Below the pieces are notes generated by a model, which saw nothing but the letters and a program-made list of their open reading frames with translations, was not told the origin of the DNA and made no database searches. From Solirubrobacterales bacterium 70-9 (GTDB lineage: Bacteria > Actinomycetota > Thermoleophilia > Solirubrobacterales > 70-9), in the NCBI GenBank assembly GCA_001898095.1, contig MKSH01000022.1, forward strand, positions 1 through 14,449: a stretch of DNA of 14,449 nt, read 5' to 3'. The position numbers and the translations under genes are program-made. Below, in pieces: positions 6,613 to 13,654 of the stretch; positions within the stretch are counted from its first letter, which is position 1, and each line of letters begins with the position of its first letter.

Positions 6613-8247
6613 ATGGCGCCCGACCCGTCCACCGTGGTGGTCACCGGCGAGATCATCACCATGGACCCGCGACGTCCGCGAGTCGACGCGGTGGGCATCG
6701 TCGACGGGCGGGTCGTGGCGACCGGCTCGCGCGACGAGGCGATCGCCGCCTGCCCGTCCGCCACCCCGGTGCTGGAGCTGCCCGGGACGATCGCGCCGGG
6801 CTTCATCGATTCCCACGTCCACATGCTGTGGGGTGGCCGCGGCACCGAGGAGATCGACGTCAGCGACGCGGCGAGCGTCGCCGAGTTGCTGCTGCGGGTA
6901 CGCGAGTTCGCCGCCACGCACCCGGCCGGAGCCTGGGTGCGCGGCTTCGCCGGGATCGACGCCGAGTCGCTGGCGGAGGGTCGCTTCCCGACCGCCACCG
7001 AGCTCGACGAGGCCGCCGCCGGACGACCGGTGTTCCTCGACCGACGCGCCCACGACGGGTTCGCAGGCACGACGGCCCTCGCCGCGGCGGGGATCGGACC
7101 CGACACTCCGGACCCGCCCGGCGGGCGGATCGACCGCGGCCCCGACGGTGCGGCGACCGGGTTGCTGGTCGAGCGCCCCGCGGCGCTGATGGTCGAGGGG
7201 GCGATGCCGGCCCCGACCCTGGCGGACCGCCTGCGCTGGCTCCGGGCGATCCAGCCGCGCTTTCTCACCGTCGGGATCACCAGCATCGTCGATCCGGCAC
7301 TGGACGCCGCCGAGCTGATCTCCTATGCGACCGCGGCGCAGCGCGGCGAGCTTGCCCTGCGGGTCACCGGGATGCCGCTCGGCGACGGCGAGGTGCCACC
7401 GGCCGAGCGGGCTGCCGCGTTCGCCGCGGCCGGCGTCGACCTCACCGACCGCGACGGCGAGCACTGGCGGATCGGCCCCTGGAAGCTCTTCCTCGACGGT
7501 GGTGGCTCGATGGGAACCGCCCTCCTCCACGAACCCTGGCCGGGCACCGACGACTATCACGGCAACCAGACCACCTCGACCTCGGGACTGCACGAATACG
7601 CGGTCTGGGCAGCCGAGACGGGCGCCGGGCTGGGCGTCCATTGCGTCGGCGAGGCCGCGATCGACCTCTTCATCGACGCCTGCGAGGCGGCCGCCCGGGT
7701 CCGGCCGCTGAAGGGGCTCGGCTTCACCGCGATCCACGCCTACCTCTGGCCCACGCCGGCGCAGATGCAGCGGCTCCGTCAGCTCGACGTGCTCGTCGCG
7801 ACCCAGGCGCCACTGCAATGGTCGTTCGGCCCAGGGCTGGTGAGGCGCTTCGGGGTCGAGGCGACCGGCCGGGCGCACCCGCTGCGCAGCTGGCTGGACT
7901 CGGGGGCGATCGTCGGCGGCGGCTCCGACGGAACGGGCAACGGGATCGAGGCACCGATCGCGCCGCTCTGGGCCTTCTGGCAGATGCAGCGCCGCACGAT
8001 CGACGGGGATCCCGAGCACGCCGTCGGGCCGGCGGAGGCGATCACTGCCGCCGAGTCGCTCGCCCTGTACACGACCGGTGCCGCCGCCGTGGCGATGGCC
8101 CCTGACCGCGGCCGCCTCGCCCCCGGTTGCGTGGCCGACCTTGTCGCGCTCGAGGTCGATCCGTTGCGCGCCTCCCCCGAGGAATCCCGAGACGCCCGCG
8201 TCCTGGCGACGATGGCGGCCGGGGAGATCGTCCACCGGGCCGACTGA
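6613..8247 (+). CDS. Metal-dependent amidohydrolase, full-length YtcJ-like (Amidohydro_3)
   Basis: A 544-residue amidohydrolase and paralogue of the first operon gene. Visible metal-site motifs are His68 and His70 (DSHVHM), Lys291 (GPWKLFLDGGG), His343 (GVHCVGE), His375 (AIHAYL) and Asp439 (GGGSDGTG). It keeps the family's usual segment at about 100-190, including RRAHDGFAGTTAL, which the shorter paralogue lacks. The two agree closely in the barrel (GFTxIHAYL, ALYTTG) and the C-terminal composite domain. It probably acts in the cytoplasm on an amide, cyclic amide or carbamate-like substrate. It starts one base after the amidase stop, with GGAG at 6602-6605 inside the amidase gene as a plausible ribosome-binding site. 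It is the last gene of the operon and faces the PLP enzyme gene across a 24-bp gap with no clear terminator. Confidence 0.92.
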   Translation: MAPDPSTVVVTGEIITMDPRRPRVDAVGIVDGRVVATGSRDEAIAACPSATPVLELPGTIAPGFIDSHVHMLWGGRGTEEIDVSDAASVAELLLRVREFAATHPAGAWVRGFAGIDAESLAEGRFPTATELDEAAAGRPVFLDRRAHDGFAGTTALAAAGIGPDTPDPPGGRIDRGPDGAATGLLVERPAALMVEGAMPAPTLADRLRWLRAIQPRFLTVGITSIVDPALDAAELISYATAAQRGELALRVTGMPLGDGEVPPAERAAAFAAAGVDLTDRDGEHWRIGPWKLFLDGGGSMGTALLHEPWPGTDDYHGNQTTSTSGLHEYAVWAAETGAGLGVHCVGEAAIDLFIDACEAAARVRPLKGLGFTAIHAYLWPTPAQMQRLRQLDVLVATQAPLQWSFGPGLVRRFGVEATGRAHPLRSWLDSGAIVGGGSDGTGNGIEAPIAPLWAFWQMQRRTIDGDPEHAVGPAEAITAAESLALYTTGAAAVAMAPDRGRLAPGCVADLVALEVDPLRASPEESRDARVLATMAAGEIVHRAD

Positions 8248-8271
8248 AGCCCGGCGGTCCTAAGACAGGTA

Positions 8272-9534
8272 CTAAGCGCGCAAAGCCGCGATCACGGCGT
8301 CGATGTCGTCCTCGCCGTTGTAGACGTGGAAGGAGGCGCGGACGATGCCGGCGAGGCCGCGCGGGGCCATTTCCCAGAGGCCGTGCGAGGCGGGGACGAC
8401 CACGGTGTCGCAACCGCCCTGCGCCAGGCGCTCCTGGGTGCGCTGGGGTTCCTCGCCCTCGATCACGAAGGTGACGATGCCGCTCGCCGAGCCGGGCGGG
8501 TCGGCGATGCGGACGCCGGCGACCTCCTCGACCAGCCGCGCGCGCAGAAGCGCGCTGAGCCGGGAGACGTGCTCGGCGATCGCCTCGACGCCGGTCTCCC
8601 GCGCCTCGGTGAGGGCGACCCCGAGCCCGAGCCGCAGCGCGTGCGCCGCCTCCCAGGTCTCGAAGCGACGGGCAGAATCGGCGAGCTCGAAGTCGTGCTC
8701 GCCCGACCAGAGCGCGCCGCGCACGTCGGGGCAGGTCGGTCGCAGGCGGTCGAGCAGCTCGTCGGAGACGTAGAGGATGCCGGTGCCGCGGGGCGCGCGG
8801 AGGAACTTGCGGCCGGTGGTGACCAGCGCGTCGCAGCCGATCTCGCCGACGTCGGTCGGCAGCTGGCCGACCGACTGGGTGGCGTCGAGCAGGTAGGGCA
8901 CGCCGGCGGTGTTGGCGAGGGCGCCGACTGCGGCGGCCGGCTCGACCCGACCGGAGGAGGTCGGCACGTGGGTGCCGGTGAGGAGCGCCGCCGGCTCGCT
9001 CAGGGCCGCCTCCAGCGCCGCCAGGTCGAGCTGCCCGTCGGAATCGTCGGCGACGACGTCGACGGTGACGCCGGTGCGCTCCAGCTCGAGCAGTTGCAGG
9101 GCCGAGGAGACATAGGTGGTCCGGCAGGCGACGACGCGGTCGCCGGGGCCGAGCCGCATCGCGTCGACGGCACGACGCCAGCCGACGGTGGCGCTCTCGA
9201 CCAGGGCGATGTCGGCGGCCGGGGCGCCGATCAGTTCGCCCGCCGCGGTGTAGACGGCCTCGAGGCGATCGCGGGCGGAGGCGCCGGCCTCGTAGCCGCC
9301 GATCTCCGCTTCCAGCTCGAGGTGCTCGGTCACCGCACGCAGCGTCGTCGCGGTCGGCAGCGCCGAGCCCGCCGCGTTCAGATGATGGCGGGCGGATGCC
9401 GCGGCACCATGGGTCAGCCGGGCGCGCTCCGCCTCGACCGCGATCGGGCCGACGATGACCGCGCCGCTCTCTGCCGTTTCTGGGATGGGCCGCTTGACTT
9501 CCAAGGGATCCGAAGTATATCTAGATGGATCCAT
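8272..9534 (-). CDS. PLP-dependent class V aminotransferase / cysteine desulfurase-like enzyme
   Basis: A 420-residue fold-type I PLP enzyme. Visible sites are HHLNAAGSALP at 50-60 (substrate loop), LDATQSVGQLP at 216-225 with the PLP-binding Asp218 and Gln220, and the Schiff-base Lys243 in TTGRKFLRAPRGTGIL. The C-terminus ends in the usual RASFHVYNGEDDID. Close relatives include SufS/CsdA-type desulfurases, isopenicillin-N epimerase-like proteins and the C-S lyase EgtE, whose N-terminal region (HL..A...HEAEVGGY) looks similar. No conserved active-site Cys loop of SufS is evident, so desulfuration is not assured. The start is uncertain: ATG 9534 lies upstream of a TATACT box (9519-9514), and the first 40 residues look unconserved. 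TTG at 9504 is an alternative start giving 410 residues. It is divergent from the MFS gene and shares its operator-like repeats. Confidence 0.88.
   Translation of the reverse strand: MDPSRYTSDPLEVKRPIPETAESGAVIVGPIAVEAERARLTHGAAASARHHLNAAGSALPTATTLRAVTEHLELEAEIGGYEAGASARDRLEAVYTAAGELIGAPAADIALVESATVGWRRAVDAMRLGPGDRVVACRTTYVSSALQLLELERTGVTVDVVADDSDGQLDLAALEAALSEPAALLTGTHVPTSSGRVEPAAAVGALANTAGVPYLLDATQSVGQLPTDVGEIGCDALVTTGRKFLRAPRGTGILYVSDELLDRLRPTCPDVRGALWSGEHDFELADSARRFETWEAAHALRLGLGVALTEARETGVEAIAEHVSRLSALLRARLVEEVAGVRIADPPGSASGIVTFVIEGEEPQRTQERLAQGGCDTVVVPASHGLWEMAPRGLAGIVRASFHVYNGEDDIDAVIAALRA
9494..9521 (+). promoter_or_regulatory. Candidate promoter of the MFS gene
   Basis: TTGACT at 9494-9499 (five of six -35 bases) and TATATC at 9516-9521 (four of six -10 bases) are separated by 16 bp. 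The predicted transcript would begin near 9528, about 20 bases before the GTG start, right on the ATGGATCCAT palindrome. The promoter lies inside the 5' end of the PLP-enzyme frame if that gene starts at 9534. Confidence 0.4.
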
Positions 9535-9553
9535 TCTCTTTTAGGGTGTGTCC
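9506..9553. promoter_or_regulatory. Three operator-like repeats at 21-bp intervals
   Basis: GGATCC at 9506-9511, GGATCC at 9527-9532 (inside the perfect palindrome ATGGATCCAT) and GTGTCC at 9548-9553 have centres 21 bp apart each time. The second and third share TGKRTCCATT. The same element and spacing occur at 2199-2225. The middle copy covers the predicted start point of MFS transcription, a typical repressor position. Confidence 0.5.
9514..9519 (-). promoter_or_regulatory. Candidate -10 box of the PLP-enzyme gene
   Basis: Read on the minus strand this is TATACT, five of six consensus bases. It overlaps the proposed -10 of the divergent MFS promoter, so the two polymerases would compete. 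If it is used, the ATG at 9534 is not transcribed and TTG 9504, about three bases into the message, becomes the likely start. I find no good -35. Confidence 0.35.
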
Positions 9554-10813
9554 ATTAGTTTAAGGCACCCCCACAACGGCACGGACTCCGGCCTCGGTCA
9601 TGACTTCTGGTGGGTCTTCGCCGCGTCGAGCTGTCTGACGCTGGTCAACGGGGCAGCGGCGGCGCTGCTGGCCCGATACGCGATCCATGAACTGGGAGCG
9701 ACGGCGAGCACCGTCGGCCTCCTGGTCGGCTCGTCCTCGGTCGTCGCGATCGTTCTCCGCCCGGTGCTCGGCAGCGTCGCCGACCGCTACGGGCTGCGGC
9801 GGGTGACCGCCCTCGGCGCGGTCACGCTGGCCGTCGGCCTGGTCATCTTGATGCTCGCCGCGAGCCTCGCCACCGGCACCGCGGGACGCCTCGTCATGGG
9901 CCTCTCCACCGCCGCCTCGACCACCGCGCTGTTGGCCTGGGTCGTCGCCCTGGTGCCGAGCGAGCAGCGCGGCCGCGCCCTCGGCATCTTCGGCGTCAGC
10001 GTCTGGGCGGGGCTCGCCGCCGGCCCGCAGCTGGGCCAGGTGCTGGTCTCCCTGGGCGGCTACCCGGCGCTCTGGATCGGCTGCGCGACCCTCGGGCTGG
10101 CCTCCGGAGGCTGCGCGATGCAGGCCCGCGCCCCCCGGATCGAGGTCGAACCGGAGCGCCCGCCGCGCCACCCCCTGCACCTGTTGAAACTCGTCGCCCG
10201 TCCCGGCGCCGCCTCGATGATCGCCTGGGCAGGCGAGGGACTGATCGTCACCTTCCTCGTCGTCACCCTGGAAGGCCGCGGCCTGCCCGCGGGAGGGCTG
10301 ACCGGCGCGGTCAGCGTCTTCACCGTCTTCGCGATCAGCGTGATCGTCGCCCGCCTCGCGCTCTCCGGTCTGGTCGACCGCTTCGGCGCCGCCCCGGTCG
10401 CGGCGCTGGCCCTGTTCACGATCGGCCTCGGGCTCGGCACCCTGGCGGTGGCCCATGGCTTCGCCGTCGCCGCCCTCGGCGCCGTCCTCCTCGGCCTCGG
10501 CTTCGCGCCGCTCTTCCCGTCCCTGGCACTGCTGGCGACGGCGCGCCTCAACCCCGACGAGCGGGCCAGCGGCATCGGCGTCTTCTCCTCCTTCATGGAC
10601 GCCGGGATGGCGGCGGGCTCGATCCTCGGCGGGGTGCTGGTCGCGGCGATCGGCAGTGGCGCAACCTTCGGCGTGCTGGCGGCGGCGCAGCTGGTCGCCC
10701 TCGTCCTGGTTCTCGGCGGGCCTCAGCGCCCGACCTCGTCGCGATCCAGCAGGCGAGCCGGATTCGAGACCAGCATCGCCTCCAGCGCGGCCTCCGAGAC
10801 GCCGCCCTCCTGA
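9548..10813 (+). CDS. MFS transporter (DHA1-like, 12 predicted TM segments)
   Basis: A 421-residue major facilitator superfamily carrier of the inner membrane, probably a proton-coupled exporter or importer of a small organic molecule. Hydrophobic segments run from about residue 21 to 390, consistent with twelve helices. The family motif A is visible between helices 2 and 3 (RPVLGSVADRYGLRRV, 71-86), with a second-half echo at SGLVDRFG (273-280). SEQRGRALGIFG (138-149) and NPDERASGIGVFSS (335-348) are the usual loops of this family. The start is GTG; no good ribosome-binding site precedes it. The last 30 or so residues are a polar tail that overlaps the opposing phosphotriesterase-family gene by 91 bp, so the tail may have been gained by read-through into it. 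It is divergent from the PLP-enzyme gene with shared operator-like repeats. Substrate unknown. Confidence 0.92.
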   Translation: MSISLRHPHNGTDSGLGHDFWWVFAASSCLTLVNGAAAALLARYAIHELGATASTVGLLVGSSSVVAIVLRPVLGSVADRYGLRRVTALGAVTLAVGLVILMLAASLATGTAGRLVMGLSTAASTTALLAWVVALVPSEQRGRALGIFGVSVWAGLAAGPQLGQVLVSLGGYPALWIGCATLGLASGGCAMQARAPRIEVEPERPPRHPLHLLKLVARPGAASMIAWAGEGLIVTFLVVTLEGRGLPAGGLTGAVSVFTVFAISVIVARLALSGLVDRFGAAPVAALALFTIGLGLGTLAVAHGFAVAALGAVLLGLGFAPLFPSLALLATARLNPDERASGIGVFSSFMDAGMAAGSILGGVLVAAIGSGATFGVLAAAQLVALVLVLGGPQRPTSSRSSRRAGFETSIASSAASETPPS

Positions 10814-11748
10814 AGCGCCGGGACGATGTTGCGCAAGAGGTGCTCGTAGCCGCAGCCGCCGTAGGCGCAGAGCTGCGTCTTCGTCCAGACCGAGCAGCCG
10901 AGCACGCAGCGATCGGCGATTCCGGACTCGTCCAGCAGCCGGATCAGCGCCTCGATCCGCTCGCCGTCGGATGCCTCGCGCATCCCCGGCCGCAGCTGCG
11001 CCTCGTTGCCGAAGCACCACTCGAGCGTCGCCCCGGCCGCCGCCAGCTCGCGGTGGTAGGGAAGGTCGATGTACTCGTCGACGTTGCCGAAGATCACCTG
11101 CTCCGCCGGGCAGCCGGCGGCGGCGAGGAGCTCCAGCAACTCGAGCCCGCGCCGCGCCTTGCCGTCGAGCCGCACCGTGATCGCCGCACCGCTCGCGCCC
11201 GCCGCGGCGGCGGCGCCGCGCAGCACCCGCTCCTCGGAGGCGGTGATCGGCTCGCCGGTACCGAGGATGCCGATGATCCCGGCGCGGAAACCGCAGCCCT
11301 CCTCGAGCTCCTCTTCGAGCGAGCGCAGGAAGGTCGCGATCAGCTCGTCGACCGACTGCTTCGCGATCCAGTCCGGATGGGGCCGATCGATGTAGACGCC
11401 GCAGCCGGCGACGACGTGGACGCCGGCCGTGCGCGAGATCTCCGGCAGCCGCGCCGGCTGCGGCCCGAGCCCCCAGGAGTTCAGGTCGACCAGCGTGCCC
11501 TGGCCCAGCTCGCCCGCCCGGTCGAGTTCGGTGGCCGCCAGGGTGGCGTCGTCGAGGACGAGGTTGTCCTCGATCGCGAGGTTGTTCCAGCGCAGGTAGC
11601 CGAGGTTGGCGAGCGTCACCCGGTCGCCGTCCGGCGGCAGCGTGGGCGCCGGGGCCAACAGCATGCGGGCGTCGGTGAGCAGGTGGTCGTGCATCGAGAC
11701 CGGGCCCAGTTGCTCGGCGGACACCGGGCCGAGGACGGTCTCGATCAC
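10723..11748 (-). CDS. Phosphotriesterase-family protein with substituted metal site
   Basis: A 341-residue protein with the plan of the PTE/Php family (TIM-barrel lactonases and esterases): ETVLGPVSAEQLGPVSMHDH at the N-terminus, GIIG...GT...EERVLRGAA at 158-180, and GYEHLLRNIVPAL...SNPARLL at 300-334. Of the binuclear metal ligands only the HxH pair (His20, His22) survives. By alignment the bridging Lys/Glu is Ile161, the two later His are Arg193 and Asn222, and the Asp is Ser286. I checked these four codons in the nucleotide sequence (ATC, CGG, AAC, TCG). It may be a pseudoenzyme, a binding protein or an enzyme with new chemistry; it is also rather cysteine-rich (Cys281, 285, 294, 299). 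It starts at GTG, overlapping the ATPase stop as GTGA, and is the last gene of the transporter operon. Confidence 0.85.
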   Translation of the reverse strand: MIETVLGPVSAEQLGPVSMHDHLLTDARMLLAPAPTLPPDGDRVTLANLGYLRWNNLAIEDNLVLDDATLAATELDRAGELGQGTLVDLNSWGLGPQPARLPEISRTAGVHVVAGCGVYIDRPHPDWIAKQSVDELIATFLRSLEEELEEGCGFRAGIIGILGTGEPITASEERVLRGAAAAAGASGAAITVRLDGKARRGLELLELLAAAGCPAEQVIFGNVDEYIDLPYHRELAAAGATLEWCFGNEAQLRPGMREASDGERIEALIRLLDESGIADRCVLGCSVWTKTQLCAYGGCGYEHLLRNIVPALQEGGVSEAALEAMLVSNPARLLDRDEVGR

Positions 11749-12824
11749 GTCTGGGCGACCAGGTCCGCGTCGATCACGGACGGCTCCGAGGCCGCCGCTT
11801 CCTCGACCACGTGCACCTTGCGCGGCTCGCGCAGCCCGAGGCGCAGCTCCGCGCCCGGGGCGATCATCGCCGGCTCGGTGGTCGGCGGCAGCGAGACGAT
11901 CATCGGCTCGCAGCCGGGGCCGCGGTCGACGTCGAGGCGGTAGCGGTTGCCCTGGTAGCTGGCGGTGATCACCTTCACCGTGACCGCCGGCATCGCGCTG
12001 TCGGCGTCGGCCGGGGCGAAGTCCTCGGGCCGCAGCACCGCGGTCCCGACCCGCTTCGCACCCTCGCAGCCGAACCCCTCGAGCCGCCCGTCGGCAACCG
12101 GGATCAGGTTCGCCTCGCCGAGGAAGCGTGCCGCGAACAGCGTCGCGGGCTGCTGGTAGAGCTCCTCCGGCGTGCCGATCTGCTCGAGCAGGCCGTCGCG
12201 CATGATCGCCACCCGGTTCGACATCGTCATCGCCTCGGTCTGGTCGTGGGTGACCGCGATCGTGGTGACGCCGACCTCCTCGTGGATCCGCTTCAGTTCG
12301 ATCTGCATCGCCTCGCGCAGCTGCTTGTCCAGCGCCGCCATCGGCTCGTCGAGCAGCAGTACGCTGGGCGACGGGGAAAGCGCCCGGGCGAGGGCGATCC
12401 GCTGCTGCTGGCCGCCGGAGAGCGAGGCGACCTTGCGCTTCGTCGTCCCGGGCAGCTGCACCAGGTCGAGCATCCGGTCGACGATCGGGGCCCGCTCCGC
12501 CTTGGGCACCTTGCGCGTGCGCAGCGGGAAGGCGACGTTCTCGCCGACCGTCATGTGCGGGAAGAGCGCGTAGGACTGGAAGACGAGGCCGATGTCGCGG
12601 GCGTGCGAGGGCCGCTTGTCGACCGACTCGCCGTCGAAGAGGACGCGGCCGCCGCTGTTCTCGACCAGCCCGGCGATCACGTTCAGGGTCGTCGTCTTGC
12701 CGGAGCCGGACGGCCCGAGCAGGGTGACGAACTCGCCCGGCTGGATGTCGAGCGAAACCCCGCAGAGGATTTCGTTGCCGCCCAGGTGGACACGGACGTC
12801 TTCAAGGCTGAGCGCGACGCTCAT
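11745..12824 (-). CDS. ABC transporter ATPase, PotA type (spermidine/putrescine/opine family)
   Basis: A 359-residue importer ATPase that would power uptake through the two permeases encoded just upstream. Visible are Walker A GPSGSGKT (37-44), Q-loop Gln83, signature LSGGQQQR (135-142), Walker B VLLLDEP (155-161), D-loop ALD and switch His193. A C-terminal TOBE domain follows from about 240 (LRPEDFA at 264-270). Gene order and permease type place it in the Fe3+/polyamine/opine class; the imported compound cannot be read from it. The ATG is preceded by a near-perfect Shine-Dalgarno, AAGGAGGTGA (12837 down to 12828), the strongest in the window, which may raise ATPase output over the permeases. 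It overlaps the upstream permease by ATGA and the downstream gene by GTGA. Confidence 0.96.
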   Translation of the reverse strand: MSVALSLEDVRVHLGGNEILCGVSLDIQPGEFVTLLGPSGSGKTTTLNVIAGLVENSGGRVLFDGESVDKRPSHARDIGLVFQSYALFPHMTVGENVAFPLRTRKVPKAERAPIVDRMLDLVQLPGTTKRKVASLSGGQQQRIALARALSPSPSVLLLDEPMAALDKQLREAMQIELKRIHEEVGVTTIAVTHDQTEAMTMSNRVAIMRDGLLEQIGTPEELYQQPATLFAARFLGEANLIPVADGRLEGFGCEGAKRVGTAVLRPEDFAPADADSAMPAVTVKVITASYQGNRYRLDVDRGPGCEPMIVSLPPTTEPAMIAPGAELRLGLREPRKVHVVEEAAASEPSVIDADLVAQT

Positions 12825-13654
12825 GCCTCACCTCCTTGAGTCGAGCCGACACGGCGACGGCTGATGATGGTCCCGACTCCGAGCACGATGATCGCCAGCA
12901 GGGTGATCATCGTGGAGACGGCGGAAAGGGTCGGCGCGATCGATTCCGCGGCCGAGCGGTAGAGCTGCTGGGCGAGCGTCACTTCGGTGACCGGAGCAAG
13001 GAACAGCGCCAGCGTCGCCTCGTCGAAGATGGTCGCGAAGGCGAAGATGAAGGCGGCGATGACGCCCAGTTTGACCAGCGGCAGGTCGATCCGCCAGAGG
13101 ATCGTCGGCCAGCGCGCGCCCATCGTCGAGGCGGCGCGGCCGAGTTTGGGATCGACGTTGGCGAGCGCACCGGCGACCACCACGTAGACCAGCGGCATCG
13201 CGATCACCGACTCGGCGAGGATCAGCGGGATCAGCGTTTCGTTTAGCGCCTCCGGCAGTTTGGTGACCAGCTGGTAGAGGCCGAGCGCGTAGGAGACGTA
13301 GGGGATCGCCAGCGGCAGGATGAAGAGGCTCTGCGCCACCCGGGTGCCGCGGCCGCGGACCAGCCGGCGCATGCCGAGGGCGATCGCCGTGCCGAGGATC
13401 GTGGCGATGATCGAGCCGAAGAACGCCACCTGCAGCGAGACGACGAACGCTTCCGTCCACATCGGCGTTTCGAGCACCTGTTCGTACCACTGCAGGGAGA
13501 ACCCCTGCGGCGGGAATTCGACCAGCTGCCCCGCCGTCCACGAGGTCGGCACGACCACCAGCAGCGGCAGGATCAGGAATATCCCGAGCAGGACCCCGAG
13601 GACGACGAAGGCGCCGCGGGAGATCCCGAGGCCGAGCTTCAGTTCCTGGTTCAT
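12821..13654 (-). CDS. ABC transporter permease, PotC type
   Basis: A 277-residue inner-membrane permease with six hydrophobic segments, starting at about residues 14-36. The cytoplasmic EAA loop that docks on the ATPase is at 171-192 (LGRAASTMGA, ending in DLP). FDEATLALFL at 210-219 matches the usual PotC segment. The ATG overlaps the stop of the first permease gene, and its own stop overlaps the ATPase start, both as ATGA. It would form a heterodimeric channel with the neighbouring permease. A substrate-binding protein, needed for this importer class, is not in the window and may lie to the right. Confidence 0.95.
   Translation of the reverse strand: MNQELKLGLGISRGAFVVLGVLLGIFLILPLLVVVPTSWTAGQLVEFPPQGFSLQWYEQVLETPMWTEAFVVSLQVAFFGSIIATILGTAIALGMRRLVRGRGTRVAQSLFILPLAIPYVSYALGLYQLVTKLPEALNETLIPLILAESVIAMPLVYVVVAGALANVDPKLGRAASTMGARWPTILWRIDLPLVKLGVIAAFIFAFATIFDEATLALFLAPVTEVTLAQQLYRSAAESIAPTLSAVSTMITLLAIIVLGVGTIISRRRVGSTQGGEA

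Noticed and set aside
5097..7286. 729-codon minus-strand open frame over the amidase and second amidohydrolase genes
   Set aside because: Low-complexity Gly/Ala/Arg translation without domains, opposite genes with intact catalytic motifs; a GC-driven shadow.
6448..8235. 595-codon minus-strand open frame antisense to the second amidohydrolase
   Set aside because: Same reasons: biased composition, no recognisable motif and no ribosome-binding site tied to it.
8248..8271. Terminator between the convergent amidohydrolase and PLP-enzyme genes
   Set aside because: The 24-bp gap holds only a very short imperfect dyad (CCT...AGG) and no T-run.
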